From: Lacicoccus halitifaciens
GTDB taxonomy: Bacteria; Bacillota; Bacilli; Staphylococcales; Salinicoccaceae
Direction: 5' to 3'
Assembly: GCF_040544485.1 (NCBI RefSeq)
Contig: NZ_JBDZDV010000002.1
Span: forward strand, 310,001-374,000
DNA: 64,000 bases
Positions 1-8,885 of the stretch are shown piece after piece; position 1 is the first letter of the stretch, and every line of letters begins with the position of its first letter. The translations under genes were made by a program, and so were the position numbers. The notes under the pieces were generated by a model. That model was given only the letters and a program-made list of their open reading frames with translations. It did not search any database and was not told the origin of the DNA.

Positions 1-612
1 TTTGCGGATGTGTTCACCGAAACCGGCGTGTTCACGGTCGAACAGTCGAGGAAATACATGGAAGCGGCGCGTGAGAAGGGTTTCCGCGTGAAGATCCATG
101 CTGATGAAATCGACCCGCTCGGCGGGCTGGAGCTTGCGATCGAGCAGGATGCGGTGAGCGCAGACCATCTCGTTGCGGCAAGCGAGGCAGGGAAAAAGCA
201 GCTCGCGGAGTCGGACACCGTCGCCGTGCTGCTGCCCGGCACGACATTTTACCTGGGGAAAGAGAAGTACGCCGATGCGCGTGGCATGATCGACGGCGGT
301 GGCGCGGTCAGCCTTGCCACCGACTACAATCCGGGCAGCTGTGTGACCGACAACCTGCAGATGATCATGGCGATCGCCGCCTTGAAGCTCAAGATGACGC
401 CGAACGAGATTTGGAATGCGGTCACCGTCAATGCCGCGCACGCAATCGACGCGCCCGACCGCGGGACGCTCGAGGCCGGGGATGATGCCGACATCGTCAT
501 CTGGGATGCGCCGAACCATGAGTACATCCCCTACCACTACGGCGTGAACCATGCCTATCAGGTTTTCGCCGGCGGACGCCTGCTGTATGAGCGACCGGGG
601 CTGAAGTTTTGA
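1..612 (+). CDS. hutI: imidazolonepropionase, C-terminal part
   Basis: The frame is open from the first base and ends at a TGA at 610-612, so only about the last 203 residues of an enzyme of roughly 410 are here. HutI hydrolyses 4-imidazolone-5-propionate to formiminoglutamate in histidine degradation, using a metal-dependent amidohydrolase fold. Visible family features are the metal-site segment KIHADEIDPLGG, the ATDYNPGS block with its metal-binding Asp, and the C-terminal return strand ADIVIWDAPNHEYIPYHYG. hut genes lie upstream of serS in staphylococci too, which supports the call. The start and regulation lie outside the window. Confidence 0.93.
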   Translation, partial: FADVFTETGVFTVEQSRKYMEAAREKGFRVKIHADEIDPLGGLELAIEQDAVSADHLVAASEAGKKQLAESDTVAVLLPGTTFYLGKEKYADARGMIDGGGAVSLATDYNPGSCVTDNLQMIMAIAALKLKMTPNEIWNAVTVNAAHAIDAPDRGTLEAGDDADIVIWDAPNHEYIPYHYGVNHAYQVFAGGRLLYERPGLKF

Positions 613-636
613 TAATGAAGATATCTTTTGGGGGGA

Positions 637-993
637 ATCCGCAAGGTTGGCCTGGAAACCCACACAGGGTTGCGAAAACCATGTCCAGATTCGTAAGGTT
701 GGCTTGAAAATCCACACAAGGTTGCGAAAACCATGTCCGGATCCGCAAGGTTGGCCTGAAAACCCACACAGGGTTTCGAAAACCGGGGTCGGATCCGCAA
801 GACTGGTCTGAAAACCCACACAGGGTTGCGAAAACCATGTCCGGATCCGCAAGATTGGCCTGAAAACCCACACAGGGTTGAGAAAACCATGTCCGGATCC
901 GCAAGATTGGCCTGAAAACCCGCGCAGAGTTGCGAAAAGCGGGGCCGGATTCGCAAAGTTGGAACAGAACCTCACCTAGAGTTGCGAAAAATG
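637..993. repeat. seven tandem copies of a 52-nt unit
   Basis: The word GCAAGGTTGG (or a close variant) recurs at 641, 693, 745, 797, 849, 901 and 953, so the period is exactly 52 nt with no insertion or deletion across seven copies. Substitutions are scattered and the last copy is the most diverged. Each unit has a weak inverted repeat (GGTT...AACC) and ends in GCGAAAACCATGTCCGGATC or similar. Because 52 is not a multiple of 3, the long minus-strand open frames across the array cycle through all frames and are not credible genes. The array fills the gap between hutI and the serS leader. Confidence 0.9.
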
Positions 994-1035
994 ACCGGCA
1001 TACAGCCCAAAACCCACCACCCTCCCCTATCAGGC

Positions 1036-1064
1036 TTGCATTTTCCGGCGCCGCGTTATAAAAT
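1036..1064 (+). promoter_or_regulatory. promoter of the serS leader
   Basis: TTGCAT at 1036-1041 and TAAAAT at 1059-1064 are separated by 17 nt, which would start transcription at about 1071, just ahead of the T-box leader. Inferred from sequence only. Confidence 0.5.
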
Positions 1065-1071
1065 GGCACCA

Positions 1072-1305
1072 AGTCAATCGAATATTCACTGCTTTGAAGG
1101 AAACAGTAGCATGATCCAATTTCAGAGAGGCCATGGTCGGTGGGAATGGTCAGCGGACAATGTGAATTTCCATCCTTCGCACAAAAAGCAGTCGGCATTT
1201 CCAAGTGCCGTTAAACGAATGAGATGGTGCCGAGACGGCGCTAATTAGGGTGGCAACGCGTAATCCAAACCACGTCCCTTGCATAAGGGATGTGGTTTTT
1301 TATTT
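1072..1305 (+). promoter_or_regulatory. T-box riboswitch (serine) upstream of serS
   Basis: The leader carries the T-box core AGGGTGGCAACGCG at 1247-1260 (the usual form is AGGGTGGNACCGCG). A Rho-independent terminator follows at 1267-1305, with stem AACCAC/GTGGTT and a T-run. T-box leaders sense uncharged tRNA through a specifier codon in stem I and through pairing of the tRNA 3' end with the T-box bulge. TCC followed by A at 1169-1172, in the GTGAATTTCCA segment, is a plausible serine specifier and fits the downstream serS. I placed the 5' limit from the promoter, not from a full structure. Confidence 0.88.
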
Positions 1306-1335
1306 TACAAATAAAAATCGCAGGAGGCGGATATT

Positions 1336-2613
1336 ATGCTGGATATAAAATTGATCAGACAGGATACCGAAATGGTGAAGGAGAAAGTGACGAAACGGGG
1401 CATGGATGCGGGCGTGATCGACGAGATACTGAAGCTCGACGCAGAACGCAGGGATCTCATCCAGAAGACCGAGGAGCTGAAGAGCCGGAGGAATAAAGTA
1501 TCCGGCGAGATCGCGCAGAAGAAAAAGAACAAGGAAGATGCCGAAGATGTGATCAAGGAGATGCGTGACGTCGGTGAGGAGATCAAGCAGATCGACAACC
1601 GGCTGAACGAGGTCGAAGACAAGTTCCATGACCTCATGAGCGGCATCCCGAACCTGATCCACGACGATGTGCCGGAAGGTGCGGACGACTCTGAAAACGT
1701 CGAAGTGAGGCGCAGCGGTGAAACGCGGACGTTCGATTTCGAACCGAAGCCGCACTGGGATATACTCGAAGACCTCGAGCTTGCCGATTTCGAGCGTGCG
1801 GCGAAGGTGTCCGGGGCACGTTTCGTCTATCAGACCGGTGACGGCGCGAGGCTTGAGCGCGCGTTGATGAACTTCATGCTCGATGTGCACAATAAAAATG
1901 ATTACCGCGAAATGATGACGCCGCAGATTGTAAGGGCGGGTGCCATGTACTCGACCGGCCAGCTGCCGAAGTTCGCAGAAGACCTGTTCAAACTCGAAGA
2001 CACGGACATGTATACAATCCCGACATCTGAAGTGACGCTCACGAACTACTACAAGGACGAAACGCTCTCAGACGACATGCTGCCGGTCAAGTTCACGGCC
2101 CAGACCGCGTGCTTCAGGAGCGAGGCGGGTTCTGCGGGGCGCGACACACGCGGGCTGATAAGGCTGCACCAGTTCAACAAAGTGGAGATGGTGCGCATGG
2201 AACGCCCGGAAGATTCATGGGCGGCGCTTGAGGAAATGACGCGTCATGCGGAAAACATCCTCGACCTGCTTGAAATTCCCTACCGCACGGTCATACTCTG
2301 CACAGGTGACATCGGCTTCGGTTCTTCAAAGACATACGACGTCGAAGTCTGGCTGCCGAGCTACAACGATTACAAGGAAATCAGCTCCGTTTCAAACATG
2401 ACCGATTTCCAGGCGCGCCGGGGCAACATCAAGTTCAAGCGCAGCAGGGATTCGAAGCCGGAACTGCTCCATACGCTGAACGGCAGCGGCCTTGCGGTCG
2501 GCAGGACGATGGCGGCGATCCTTGAAAATTACCAGAACGAAGACGGCACCGTCACGATTCCCGAGGTGCTGAGGCCCTATATGGGTGGTCAGGAAGTCCT
2601 TAAAAAGGTATAA
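1336..2613 (+). CDS. serS: seryl-tRNA synthetase
   Basis: Cytoplasmic class II aminoacyl-tRNA synthetase that charges tRNA-Ser (and tRNA-Sec where present). At 425 residues it has the normal family length. Residues about 1-110 form the N-terminal tRNA-binding coiled coil rich in Glu and Lys. The catalytic domain follows, with motif 2 around TACFRSEAGSAGRDTRGLIR and motif 3 around NGSGLAVGRTMAAILENYQ. The ATG at 1336 is preceded by AGGAGG at 1322-1327 with good spacing. The T-box leader shows that expression responds to serine-tRNA charging. A short hairpin at 2629-2653 follows the gene. Confidence 0.98.
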   Translation: MLDIKLIRQDTEMVKEKVTKRGMDAGVIDEILKLDAERRDLIQKTEELKSRRNKVSGEIAQKKKNKEDAEDVIKEMRDVGEEIKQIDNRLNEVEDKFHDLMSGIPNLIHDDVPEGADDSENVEVRRSGETRTFDFEPKPHWDILEDLELADFERAAKVSGARFVYQTGDGARLERALMNFMLDVHNKNDYREMMTPQIVRAGAMYSTGQLPKFAEDLFKLEDTDMYTIPTSEVTLTNYYKDETLSDDMLPVKFTAQTACFRSEAGSAGRDTRGLIRLHQFNKVEMVRMERPEDSWAALEEMTRHAENILDLLEIPYRTVILCTGDIGFGSSKTYDVEVWLPSYNDYKEISSVSNMTDFQARRGNIKFKRSRDSKPELLHTLNGSGLAVGRTMAAILENYQNEDGTVTIPEVLRPYMGGQEVLKKV

Positions 2614-2628
2614 TGAACCATAGTCAAT

Positions 2629-2653
2629 GCTCCTATTCTCTATAGGAGCTTTA
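2629..2653 (+). terminator. terminator after serS
   Basis: GCTCCTAT and its complement ATAGGAGC flank a short loop and are followed by TTTATT. The T-run is short, so some read-through into the next gene is possible. Confidence 0.6.
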
Positions 2654-2676
2654 TTGCGTATTGAAAGGGTGTTTAT

Positions 2677-3597
2677 TTGAAACCAAATGTTTCGCTGGGT
2701 CAGACGTTTCTTGCGATTTTAATCAGCTTCGTATTCATTGCCATCACCACCATAAGCGTTTTACTCGGCGCGGTGATCCTGCCGCTCGTGGTCTATTATC
2801 TGCTTAATATAAAGCATAAAAGTAATTATCATTTCTGGCTGATATTCATCAGCTTCCTGCTGCCTGCATTTCTGTTCCTCTCCCCCGTGATTTGGATGTG
2901 GTTTGTGGTATTATATATACTGACTGCAGTGATCTATCATACTTTGAGCAAAGGTTTTTCACAGGAGCTCACGCTCTTCTACGGCACATTCGCACTGATG
3001 CTGAGTGTCGTGGGCGGATTGAACCTGCTTCAGATGACAGGGGTCATCAATCCCCTGGCGGATACATATATGGATGTAAGGAACTGGTATGTCGAACAGG
3101 TTGAAGGCATGGGGGCCCTGAACTTTGCAGCACTTGACATCGATGTGTTCCGGATGGCGCTCGACCAGCTGTTCATCCAGCTGCCGGCTTTCATCACGAT
3201 CATTTCATTTTTTGTCGTGCTCTACACCGTATTGATGTTAAGATTATTGTTACAGAATAAAGAACTCAAACCGTGGCCGTACCTGTCATTCAAAGACTGG
3301 GCGTTCCCGAGGTTCATATTATATTTATTTTTCATCTTGTATATAGTCTCACTCTTTACATCTCCTGAAGACACATTCGGGACGATCATCAGCAACGCCT
3401 ATGTGGTGGTTGAATGGGCAGTGTTCCTGCATGGACTCAGTTTCGCCTATTTCTTCTTCCTTGAGAAGAACATGAATAAAGTCCTCGCCATCCTGCTGCT
3501 GATCCCGCTTGCGATACTCAGACCCTTGACAGTCATAATCGGTCTTATGGAAATGGTCTTCAGATTCAGATTATCGATGAAACTAAAAAGGAAGTGA
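2677..3597 (+). CDS. yybS: YybS-family (DUF2232) membrane protein
   Basis: Polytopic membrane protein of 306 residues, with about eight hydrophobic segments and a basic C-terminus. It matches the YybS/DUF2232 family that sits directly upstream of gdpP in Bacillales. Its biochemical role is not established. The start is a TTG at 2677 preceded by GAAAGGGTG, which is the best ribosome site available and places the first transmembrane helix normally. The stop codon lies inside the strong Shine-Dalgarno sequence of gdpP, so the two genes are translationally coupled. The synteny, more than any motif, supports the name. Confidence 0.85.
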   Translation: MKPNVSLGQTFLAILISFVFIAITTISVLLGAVILPLVVYYLLNIKHKSNYHFWLIFISFLLPAFLFLSPVIWMWFVVLYILTAVIYHTLSKGFSQELTLFYGTFALMLSVVGGLNLLQMTGVINPLADTYMDVRNWYVEQVEGMGALNFAALDIDVFRMALDQLFIQLPAFITIISFFVVLYTVLMLRLLLQNKELKPWPYLSFKDWAFPRFILYLFFILYIVSLFTSPEDTFGTIISNAYVVVEWAVFLHGLSFAYFFFLEKNMNKVLAILLLIPLAILRPLTVIIGLMEMVFRFRLSMKLKRK

Positions 3598-3602
3598 AGC
3601 AG

Positions 3603-5579
3603 ATGTTCAACATTATAGATAAAAAGTTGATTTATATCCCGTTTGGAATAGCTGCGTTCCATATACTAGTGTTGAATATCTTTGTGATGGCCAATCACGT
3701 GCGTCTCGGCCTTATTGTACTGTTATTCAGCATCATTTTGATGCTTGCCGTGTTCATGTATCTTGCGCGTTCGATCACAAGCAGCGAAGAACGCTCGAGG
3801 AAGATCGTCTACGGCATCGCCGGTTCACGGAAATATGCGGTCGATGAGCTGCCGGTCGGCCTGATCCTCCTGAACGATGATGACGAGATCGATTATATGA
3901 ATCCCCAGATACTGGAAGAACTGACCGAAGAAAAGATCGGTGAACCGATCAACCGGATCTTCTCAAACATCATGACCGCACTCAAGGCGAACAACATGAA
4001 AGTGATCGAGTCCTCCCACAACGGGAAGGACTACCGGATCTTCTGGGAAGAGGAGCACAAGGCGCTCCATCTGCTCGACATCAGCAAGCAGCGCCAGCTG
4101 GAGAGCCGTGTGGAGGAAAAGACGCCGGTCATCGGCATCCTTTATCTCGATAACTACGATGAAGTCACCCAGAACATGAGTGAGGCTTTGAAAAGTGAGC
4201 TGAACAACTCGGTCACGAATACGATCAACGACTGGGCGGACCGCCACCATGTCTATATCAGGCGCTTCTCACAGGATCGTTTCATCATCGTCCTGAACTC
4301 CAAAATACTGAAGGATATCGAGGAGACGCGGTTCAACCTGCTGGATGAAGTCCGTGACCGTTCCGACGAGATCGGCGTGCAGATCACGCTCAGCATCGGC
4401 CTCGGGGAAGGCACGGATGAGTTCATCGAAATCGGCGAGCTCGCCCAGTCATCTCTTGACCTTGCCCTCGGCCGCGGCGGCGACCAGGTGGCCATCAAGG
4501 CCGCCAACGGCAATGCGCGGTTCTACGGCGGCAAGACCGACCCGATGGAGAAACGCACGCGCGTCAAGGCACGTGTCGTCGCCCATGCGCTCCGGGACAT
4601 ACTGCTTGAAGGCGACAACGTGCTCATCATGGGCCATAAGCGCCCGGATATGGATTCGCTCGGTGCTTCCCTCGGGGTGGCACGCCTGGCTTCGATGAAC
4701 GACATAGAAGCGCGTATCATTTTAAACGAGGAAGATATAGATGATACGATGCAGAGGGTGATGAATGAAGTCATCGAGCGCGAGGAATTGATGGAGAAAT
4801 TCGTGACCAGCGAAGATGCATGGGACCTGATGAATCCGAAGACGACGGTCGTCGTCGTGGATACACACCGTCCGGCGATGGTCCTTGATGAGGACATACT
4901 GAACAAGGCGACCCGTAAAGTGGTCATCGACCATCACAGGCGCGGGGATGACATCATCTCCAATCCCCTCCTCGTCTATATGGAGCCGTACGCGTCCAGT
5001 GCAAGCGAACTGGTCGCGGAACTGATCGAATACCAGAACGTCGAGAAGCGGCTGTCGCGGATCGAGGCGACGGTGATGCTGACGGGGATCATCGTCGACA
5101 CGCGGAACTACACGCTGCGCACGGGTTCAAGGACATTCGACGCCGCAAGCTTCCTGAGGAGCCAAGGTGCGGACCCGGTGCTTGCACAGACATTCTTAAA
5201 AGACGACATCGATACGTTCATCGCACGGAGCGATTTGATCAAATCGGCGGAAATCCTCGACAACGGCGTCGCCATCGTCAAATCCGATGCATCGATGAGT
5301 TACCATCCGGTGACGGTCGCACAGGCGGCCGACCAGCTGCTTCAGATCGAAGGCGTCAAGGCATCGTTCGTCATGGCATACCGCGAAGATGATTCGGTCG
5401 GCATCTCCGCACGCTCATTCGGCGAGATCAACGTCCAGCTCGTCATGGAGGCACTCGGCGGCGGCGGCCATCTGACGAATGCGGCGACCCGCATCCAGGA
5501 CCGTCCAATCGACCTTGTATATGAAGATTTAGTGAAAGCAATCGACGAAGCTTTAGAAAACAGGAGTGAAGAAGAATGA
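3603..5579 (+). CDS. gdpP: cyclic-di-AMP phosphodiesterase GdpP
   Basis: Membrane-bound phosphodiesterase that hydrolyses c-di-AMP to pApA and so affects wall, potassium and beta-lactam responses. In order it shows two N-terminal transmembrane helices (about residues 10-60), a PAS-like region, a degenerate GGDEF domain (about 170-300) lacking the GGDEF motif, and a DHH/DHHA1 module. The module includes GHKRPDMDSLGASLG, a VVVVDTHRP segment, the DHH motif in VVIDHHRRGD, and the C-terminal GGGGH. The ATG at 3603 is preferred over the GTG at 3594 because AAGGAAGTGA at 3588-3597 is an excellent ribosome site for it. The stop overlaps the rplI start (ATGA). Confidence 0.96.
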   Translation: MFNIIDKKLIYIPFGIAAFHILVLNIFVMANHVRLGLIVLLFSIILMLAVFMYLARSITSSEERSRKIVYGIAGSRKYAVDELPVGLILLNDDDEIDYMNPQILEELTEEKIGEPINRIFSNIMTALKANNMKVIESSHNGKDYRIFWEEEHKALHLLDISKQRQLESRVEEKTPVIGILYLDNYDEVTQNMSEALKSELNNSVTNTINDWADRHHVYIRRFSQDRFIIVLNSKILKDIEETRFNLLDEVRDRSDEIGVQITLSIGLGEGTDEFIEIGELAQSSLDLALGRGGDQVAIKAANGNARFYGGKTDPMEKRTRVKARVVAHALRDILLEGDNVLIMGHKRPDMDSLGASLGVARLASMNDIEARIILNEEDIDDTMQRVMNEVIEREELMEKFVTSEDAWDLMNPKTTVVVVDTHRPAMVLDEDILNKATRKVVIDHHRRGDDIISNPLLVYMEPYASSASELVAELIEYQNVEKRLSRIEATVMLTGIIVDTRNYTLRTGSRTFDAASFLRSQGADPVLAQTFLKDDIDTFIARSDLIKSAEILDNGVAIVKSDASMSYHPVTVAQAADQLLQIEGVKASFVMAYREDDSVGISARSFGEINVQLVMEALGGGGHLTNAATRIQDRPIDLVYEDLVKAIDEALENRSEEE

Positions 5580-6022
5580 AAGTAATTTTGTTGAGTGATG
5601 TAAAAAACCAGGGTAAAAAAGGCGAAGTCAAAGAAGTCGCAACAGGTTATGCGCAGAACTTCCTGATCAAAAAAGGCCTTGCCGAAGAAGCAACGCCTGC
5701 CAACCTCGAAAAGCTCAAAAAGCAGAAAGACCAGATGGCACAGGAAAAGGAACAGGAACTTGTGGATGCACAGCTTCTGAAGACGGAGCTCGAGTCCAAA
5801 GAAGTGGAAATAAAGACCAAATCCGGCGAAGACGGCCGCCTGTTCGGCTCCATCAGCTCGAAGCAGGTTGTCGATGCGTTCGAAAAGCAGCACAACCTTA
5901 AGATCGACAAGCGGAAACTGAACATGGACCAGCCGCTCAAAAGCCTCGGCTACCATAAACTGAAGGCGAAACTTCATCCGGAAGTCGAAGCTGAGATCAA
6001 AGTCCACGTTGTTGAACAGTAA
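5576..6022 (+). CDS. rplI: 50S ribosomal protein L9
   Basis: Structural protein of the large ribosomal subunit that binds 23S rRNA. At 148 residues it has the normal length. The N-terminal RNA-binding domain shows the signature VKNQGKKGEVKEVATGYAQN, followed by the long connecting helix (about residues 40-75) and a C-terminal domain. The start ATG overlaps the gdpP stop, and the GAGTGAAGAAG upstream includes a usable ribosome site inside gdpP. The gdpP-rplI-dnaB order is conserved in Bacilli. Confidence 0.98.
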   Translation: MKVILLSDVKNQGKKGEVKEVATGYAQNFLIKKGLAEEATPANLEKLKKQKDQMAQEKEQELVDAQLLKTELESKEVEIKTKSGEDGRLFGSISSKQVVDAFEKQHNLKIDKRKLNMDQPLKSLGYHKLKAKLHPEVEAEIKVHVVEQ

Positions 6023-6049
6023 TATGCACAGTAAAGGAGGGGATTGATT

Positions 6050-7438
6050 ATGAATGGCAATCACCAGATGCCGCATGATGTTGAAGCGGAACAGTCGGTG
6101 CTGGGTGCGATTTTAGTCAATCCCGAAATTTTCATCACGATCCAGGAAAGGCTGGATCCCGAAGATTTCTACCGCAATGAGCATCAGCAGATATACCGCG
6201 CAATGGCGCTGTTGAGTGAAGAACGGACACAGATCGACCTCGTGACGCTGACCAACCAGCTGCGTACGATGGACCAGTTGAATGTGGTCGGCGGTCCCCG
6301 GTACCTCGGGGAATTGTCCGAATTCGTACCGACCAGTCTGAACTGGTCTTTTTATTCCGATATCGTCAGCAAGTACTCGCTGCGCAGGAAGCTGATCGAA
6401 ACCGTGAGCCAGATCGCAACCGACGGCTTCTCTGAAGATGTTGAAATCGAGGACATCCTGAATGAGGCGGAATCGAAAATCATGTCGATTTCCGAATCCC
6501 GCCGCAACGAAGGGTTCAAATCGATGAAATCCGTCGTCCATGAAGTGTATGAACAGGTCGAGGCGCGGGCCGGCCAGAAGTCGCTGACCACCGGGATCCC
6601 GACGGGCTACCGGGACCTCGATTTCATGACATCCGGCTTCAACCGGAATGACCTCATCATCATCGCCGCCCGCCCTTCCATGGGTAAGACGGCGTTCGCA
6701 CTGAATATCGCTGGCCACGTCGGGACGTCACAGGATAAATACACTGTGGCGATTTTTTCCCTTGAAATGGGTGCCGATCAGCTGGTCACGAGGATGATAT
6801 CCTCAAAAGGCATGATTGATGCCACCAAGCTCAGGCAGGGCAACCTTGAACATCAGGACTGGGATAACTTCACGACGGCCATCGGCCAGCTTGCGGATTC
6901 GAAGATATTCATCGACGACACCCCGGGCATCCGGGTCACCGACATCCGTTCAAAATGCATGCGGCTGAAGCAGGAGCACGGGCTCGACATGGTCATCATC
7001 GACTATCTGCAGCTGATCCAGGGCTCCGGTTCACGGGGCAGCGACAACCGCCAGCAGGAAGTCTCGGAGATTTCGAGGATGCTGAAGGCGCTCGCCCGTG
7101 AGATGGAATGCCCGGTCATCGCCCTTTCACAGCTGTCGAGAAGTGTGGAATCGCGTCAGGATAAGCGGCCGATGATGAGTGACCTGCGTGAATCCGGTTC
7201 GATCGAGCAGGATGCGGATATCGTCGCCTTCCTCTACCGGGAGGATTACTACACGCGCGGTGACGGCGAGGAAGAGGATGCCGGCGCCCAGAAGGAACAG
7301 GATGAAATCGAGATCATCCTGGCCAAGCACCGTAACGGTCCGACGGGCACGGTCAATCTGATCTTCAATAAATCGTATAGTACGTTTTTTGACCAGGATA
7401 CACGGGATTACGGGGATGGATACATCCCGCCAAACTAA
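6050..7438 (+). CDS. dnaB: replicative DNA helicase (DnaB family; DnaC in B. subtilis naming)
   Basis: Hexameric helicase that unwinds DNA 5'-3' at the fork and recruits primase. The N-terminal collar domain (about residues 1-110) is followed by a RecA-like core with Walker A in RPSMGKTAFAL, Walker B around DMVIIDYLQLI, and the Arg-rich DNA-binding loop region RGSDNRQQEVSEISRMLK. The length of 462 residues is normal and I see no intein. I use the ATG at 6050, nine bases after AAGGAGGGG, rather than the TTG at 6044. No other gene of replication initiation is in the window, but a cluster of DnaA boxes lies 8 kb downstream. Confidence 0.97.
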   Translation: MNGNHQMPHDVEAEQSVLGAILVNPEIFITIQERLDPEDFYRNEHQQIYRAMALLSEERTQIDLVTLTNQLRTMDQLNVVGGPRYLGELSEFVPTSLNWSFYSDIVSKYSLRRKLIETVSQIATDGFSEDVEIEDILNEAESKIMSISESRRNEGFKSMKSVVHEVYEQVEARAGQKSLTTGIPTGYRDLDFMTSGFNRNDLIIIAARPSMGKTAFALNIAGHVGTSQDKYTVAIFSLEMGADQLVTRMISSKGMIDATKLRQGNLEHQDWDNFTTAIGQLADSKIFIDDTPGIRVTDIRSKCMRLKQEHGLDMVIIDYLQLIQGSGSRGSDNRQQEVSEISRMLKALAREMECPVIALSQLSRSVESRQDKRPMMSDLRESGSIEQDADIVAFLYREDYYTRGDGEEEDAGAQKEQDEIEIILAKHRNGPTGTVNLIFNKSYSTFFDQDTRDYGDGYIPPN

Positions 7439-7482
7439 AATGCGAATTTTTTTATAGGGTGTCTATAAAAACGTTCGTATTT
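7438..7482. promoter_or_regulatory. inverted PurBox pair / dyad ahead of purA
   Basis: Two 20-nt half sites (7438-7457 and 7463-7482) are inverted repeats matching at 17 of 20 positions around a 5-nt centre. Each contains a CGAA core flanked by A/T, as in the Gram-positive PurR operator (AWWWCCGAACWWT), and the spacing suits a PurBox pair. The dyad lies directly upstream of the purA promoter. It is followed by TTTTTTG, so the same hairpin could also terminate dnaB transcription. Both roles are inferences. Confidence 0.55.
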
Positions 7483-7486
7483 TTTG

Positions 7487-7515
7487 TTGCATCTTGCATG
7501 CTATATTGGTAGAAT
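7487..7515 (+). promoter_or_regulatory. purA promoter
   Basis: TTGCAT at 7487-7492 and TAGAAT at 7510-7515 are 17 nt apart. The element follows the PurBox-like dyad and precedes a GGAGG ribosome site and the purA ATG. Confidence 0.6.
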
Positions 7516-7552
7516 GTAACGGTATTCTATTGAATAAATTGGAGGCTCTTAA

Positions 7553-8839
7553 ATGTCTGGTACAGTAGTGGTTGGAACGCAGTGGGGAGACGAAGGTAAA
7601 GGGAAGATAACGGATTTCCTGTCGGAGGATGCAAACATCATTGCACGTTTTTCCGGCGGCAACAACGCGGGTCACACGATTCAATTCGGCGGGGAGACTT
7701 ATAAACTCCATCTCGTGCCGTCAGGTATATTTTATGATGATAAGCTGTCCCTGATCGGCAACGGCGTGGTCGTCGATCCATTATCCCTGATCAAGGAGCT
7801 GGACGGTCTGATCGAGCGCGGCATCGATGTCGACAACCTGCGCATCTCCAACAGGGCGCAGGTCATCCTGCCGTATCATCTTGCACAGGATGAACTGGAA
7901 GAAGAAGAACGCGGTGCAAACAAGATCGGTACGACAAAGCGCGGCATCGGCCCATGCTATGTGGACAAAGTCCAGCGCATCGGCATTCGCATGGCGGACC
8001 TCATAGACGATGAAGTGTTCAAGAAGCGTCTGGATGAGAACCTGCAGATCAAGAATAAAACGCTCAAAGCCCTGTACGGTCATGACGGTTTTGACTTCGA
8101 GGACATCTACATCCCTTACCGGGAAGCGGCGAAACGTCTTGCACCTTATGTTGCAGATACTGCGAAAATCCTTGACGATGCCTTCCAAAATGATGAAAAA
8201 GTTTTATTTGAAGGTGCACAGGGTGTGATGCTCGATGTCGACCACGGCACGTACCCGTTCGTGACTTCAAGCAACCCGATCGCAGGGAACGTCACAGTCG
8301 GCTGCGGCGTCGGCCCGACGAACGTGAAGAATATCGTCGGTGTGTGCAAGGCGTATACATCACGCGTCGGCGACGGCCCCTTCCCGACCGAGCTGTTCGA
8401 TGACCAGGGAGAGCACATCCGCGAAGTCGGCCGTGAATACGGTACGACGACCGGACGCCCGCGCCGCGTCGGCTGGTTCGACACGGTCGTCGTCCGCCAT
8501 TCAAGACGCGTGAGCGGCATCACGGACCTGTCCCTGAACTCGATCGACGTACTGAGCGGCCTCGAGACGGTCAAGCTCTGCACCGCCTATGAAATCGACG
8601 GCAAGGAGATCACCGAATACCCTGCCACACTCGACGCACTCGAGCGTGCAAAACCGGTATATAAAGAACTGCCGGGCTGGAGCGAAGACATCACAGGCGT
8701 CAAACACCTCGATGAGCTCCCTGAGAACGCGCTCAACTACCTGCGCGAAATCGAAAGACTGTGTGATGTGAAAGTGTCGATCTTCAGTGTCGGCCCGGAC
8801 CGCACACAGACCAACCTTCTGAAGGATTTCTGGAAATAG
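7553..8839 (+). CDS. purA: adenylosuccinate synthetase
   Basis: Catalyses the GTP-dependent joining of IMP and aspartate to adenylosuccinate, the first committed step to AMP. The length of 428 residues is standard. The N-terminal P-loop WGDEGKGKITDFL and the following GGNNAGHTI block are diagnostic, as are the GTTKRGIGPCYVDK and TTTGRPRRVGWFD segments that bind IMP and GTP. The ATG at 7553 follows TTGGAGGCTCTTAA. The gene has its own promoter with a probable PurR operator and ends at a strong terminator. Confidence 0.98.
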   Translation: MSGTVVVGTQWGDEGKGKITDFLSEDANIIARFSGGNNAGHTIQFGGETYKLHLVPSGIFYDDKLSLIGNGVVVDPLSLIKELDGLIERGIDVDNLRISNRAQVILPYHLAQDELEEEERGANKIGTTKRGIGPCYVDKVQRIGIRMADLIDDEVFKKRLDENLQIKNKTLKALYGHDGFDFEDIYIPYREAAKRLAPYVADTAKILDDAFQNDEKVLFEGAQGVMLDVDHGTYPFVTSSNPIAGNVTVGCGVGPTNVKNIVGVCKAYTSRVGDGPFPTELFDDQGEHIREVGREYGTTTGRPRRVGWFDTVVVRHSRRVSGITDLSLNSIDVLSGLETVKLCTAYEIDGKEITEYPATLDALERAKPVYKELPGWSEDITGVKHLDELPENALNYLREIERLCDVKVSIFSVGPDRTQTNLLKDFWK

Positions 8840-8851
8840 TATTTTGAATCG

Positions 8852-8876
8852 GACCCGCTGCTGCGGGTCTTTTTTG
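8852..8876 (+). terminator. terminator after purA
   Basis: GACCCGC and GCGGGTC form a compact GC-rich stem around a TGCT loop and are followed by a run of seven T. Confidence 0.85.
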
Positions 8877-8885
8877 TGTCCGGTG

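Noticed and set aside
497..1204. Long minus-strand open frame (235 codons) with repeated Phe/Cys/Pro-rich segments
   Set aside because: It is created by the 52-nt tandem array, which stays open in several frames. It has no ribosome site and covers the serS leader.
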